Shown here: positions 63,097 through 64,000 of the stretch, in pieces | Position numbering within the stretch: the first letter of the stretch is position 1 | How the letters are laid out: every line of letters starts with the position of its first letter | DNA from: Smittia aterrima | Lineage: Eukaryota; Arthropoda; Insecta; Diptera; Chironomidae | Direction: 5' to 3' | DNA length: 64,000 nucleotides | Assembly: GCA_033063855.1 (NCBI GenBank) | Contig: CP093829.1 | Span: 2,738,243 to 2,802,242, forward strand | Program-made: the position numbers and the translations under genes | Notes under the pieces: generated by a model | What the model was told of the DNA's origin: nothing | What the model saw: only the letters and a program-made list of their open reading frames with translations | Database searches by the model: none

Positions 63097-63783
63097 TCAG
63101 CTTGGTGAGTCTTTGATGAAGACATTGACACGATCTTGAAGTGGAATCTTGTAAGTAATGTCGTTGCTCGCAATAAGCGACTCTTCGATGCTTTTCTCAT
63201 TGTTCCGGACTGTAATTAATCACTTCTTAATTGAAGACTCTGCCACCCACTTTTAATTGAATTGGTTTCTTACCTTCTTTGTTCTCTTCTCTTGACGTGT
63301 TGTAATTAGTGCGCTGCCTCATACACAACGTGATCGTAACAATGATGATTAAAAGGACGAGAACGAAAATCGAAAGCGCCATGAAAGCTAAAATGCTGAT
63401 GCGGCTTTCATCGAGAATGTTGTAAGAAGTGCTCGCGGCATCTTTTCCTTCGTCAATAAAATTTTCATAGCAGAATTCAACTTTGTCTTTAACGAGACGA
63501 TTGATTGGCTTTCCTCGCAACAGCTCGGGGAGAAAGCACTCGGGAACATTTCGCCATTTCATCTGTGCTCGTGACAAATTCATGAGGAACAAGATTAAAT
63601 TAATTATTTATTCGGTTTTATTAGAATCGCTCTTACCATCGAAAGACGATTTAGAATCGGCCCCACGTGACACAAGTCGCAAACGATTGGATTCTGCTCG
63701 AATTTAACGTCGTCAATATTTAAAAGCTTCACAGCGAAATCTTCCTCGAACCCAGCAAGCTGGTTCCGACTCAAATCCAATTC
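63097..63783 (-). CDS. Leucine-rich-repeat single-pass membrane protein, C-terminal part (5' end outside resolved region)
   Basis: Three 3' exons are resolved: 63783-63637, 63562-63274 and 63209-63097, which give the last 182 aa in frame. The first codes the end of a leucine-rich repeat (ELDLSRNQLAGF) and an LRRCT-type cap (FEQNPIVCDLC, then VPECFLPELLRG and VEFCYENF). The second holds one membrane helix (about ILAFMALSIFVLVLLIIIVTITLC) followed by a basic stop-transfer. The last gives a short cytoplasmic tail (RNNEKSIEESLIASND, ending IKDSPS). Reading on past the 63274 donor would give a different short end (KKPIQLKVGGRVFN), a possible intron-retention isoform. The topology is a type I surface protein, probably for adhesion or recognition. 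Which LRR subfamily it belongs to cannot be told from this part. Confidence 0.75.
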
Positions 63784-64000
63784 CTGTTAAAGACATTGTA
63801 AAGAAATAAAATTTAAGTAAGTGTCTCGAGAGATCGTCGATGTTTGGATTTGATATTTGATGTCATCTCTGTTTAAGCCAGAAAAAAATATTTTCATAAA
63901 AAAAGTCGCGACAATGCCAGAATCTCTGGCGACATCTCGGGAAATGTAATCGGAATTGCTTTTTCTTTTAACTTCACTCGATTCACACTTTGACTGCTCT

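Overview
The window is nuclear DNA of an insect, almost certainly a dipteran. It is AT-rich, has many 50-70 bp introns, and carries insect versions of ebi, RpLP1, NDUFA13 and drongo. A nematoceran such as a midge would fit, but the sequence alone does not fix the species. Exon models were built by hand from open frames and GT/GC-AG splice sites, and frame was checked across every junction.

Positions 1-13,214 hold a head-to-tail array of eight Methuselah-like (mth-like) seven-transmembrane receptor genes. All are on the minus strand, with start codons about 1.6 kb apart, and each has five exons in the same pattern. Exons 1-2 encode a short cysteine-rich ectodomain with a C-[IV]-[RKG]-FCC motif. 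Exon 3 carries TM1-3, exon 4 TM4-5 and exon 5 TM6-7. Each copy has its own TATA-less Inr + DPE-like core promoter. In six copies the last intron uses a GC-AG donor, and in two it uses GT-AG. The array runs off the left edge. The 3' UTR of the eighth copy carries a 328-bp insertion with a Helitron-type 3' end (GC-rich hairpin, then CTAG) and an internal minisatellite.

Positions 13.2-35.4 kb are gene-poor. They contain a small protein with a WH1/EVH1-like domain and a CRIB-like motif (15.5-17.5 kb, plus), a secreted low-complexity protein (19.8-22.4 kb, minus), and a member of the DNA/RNA non-specific endonuclease family whose active-site motif appears to be missing (31.5-32.7 kb, minus).

Positions 35.4-53.8 kb are a compact housekeeping block: ebi/TBL1 (minus), RpLP1 (plus), NDUFA13/GRIM-19 (minus) and drongo/AGFG1 (plus). 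The ebi/RpLP1 and NDUFA13/drongo pairs are head-to-head, and RpLP1/NDUFA13 converge. The first intron of drongo is 11.9 kb.

Positions 54-63 kb show no recognisable gene. The right edge holds the 3' end of a leucine-rich-repeat single-pass membrane protein gene (minus strand).

The most interesting material is in the receptor array: lineage-specific expansion, exon-wise mosaicism, a GC donor that also removes an in-frame stop from a short intron, recurrent loss of a PDZ-ligand-like tail, and a possible Helitron insertion.
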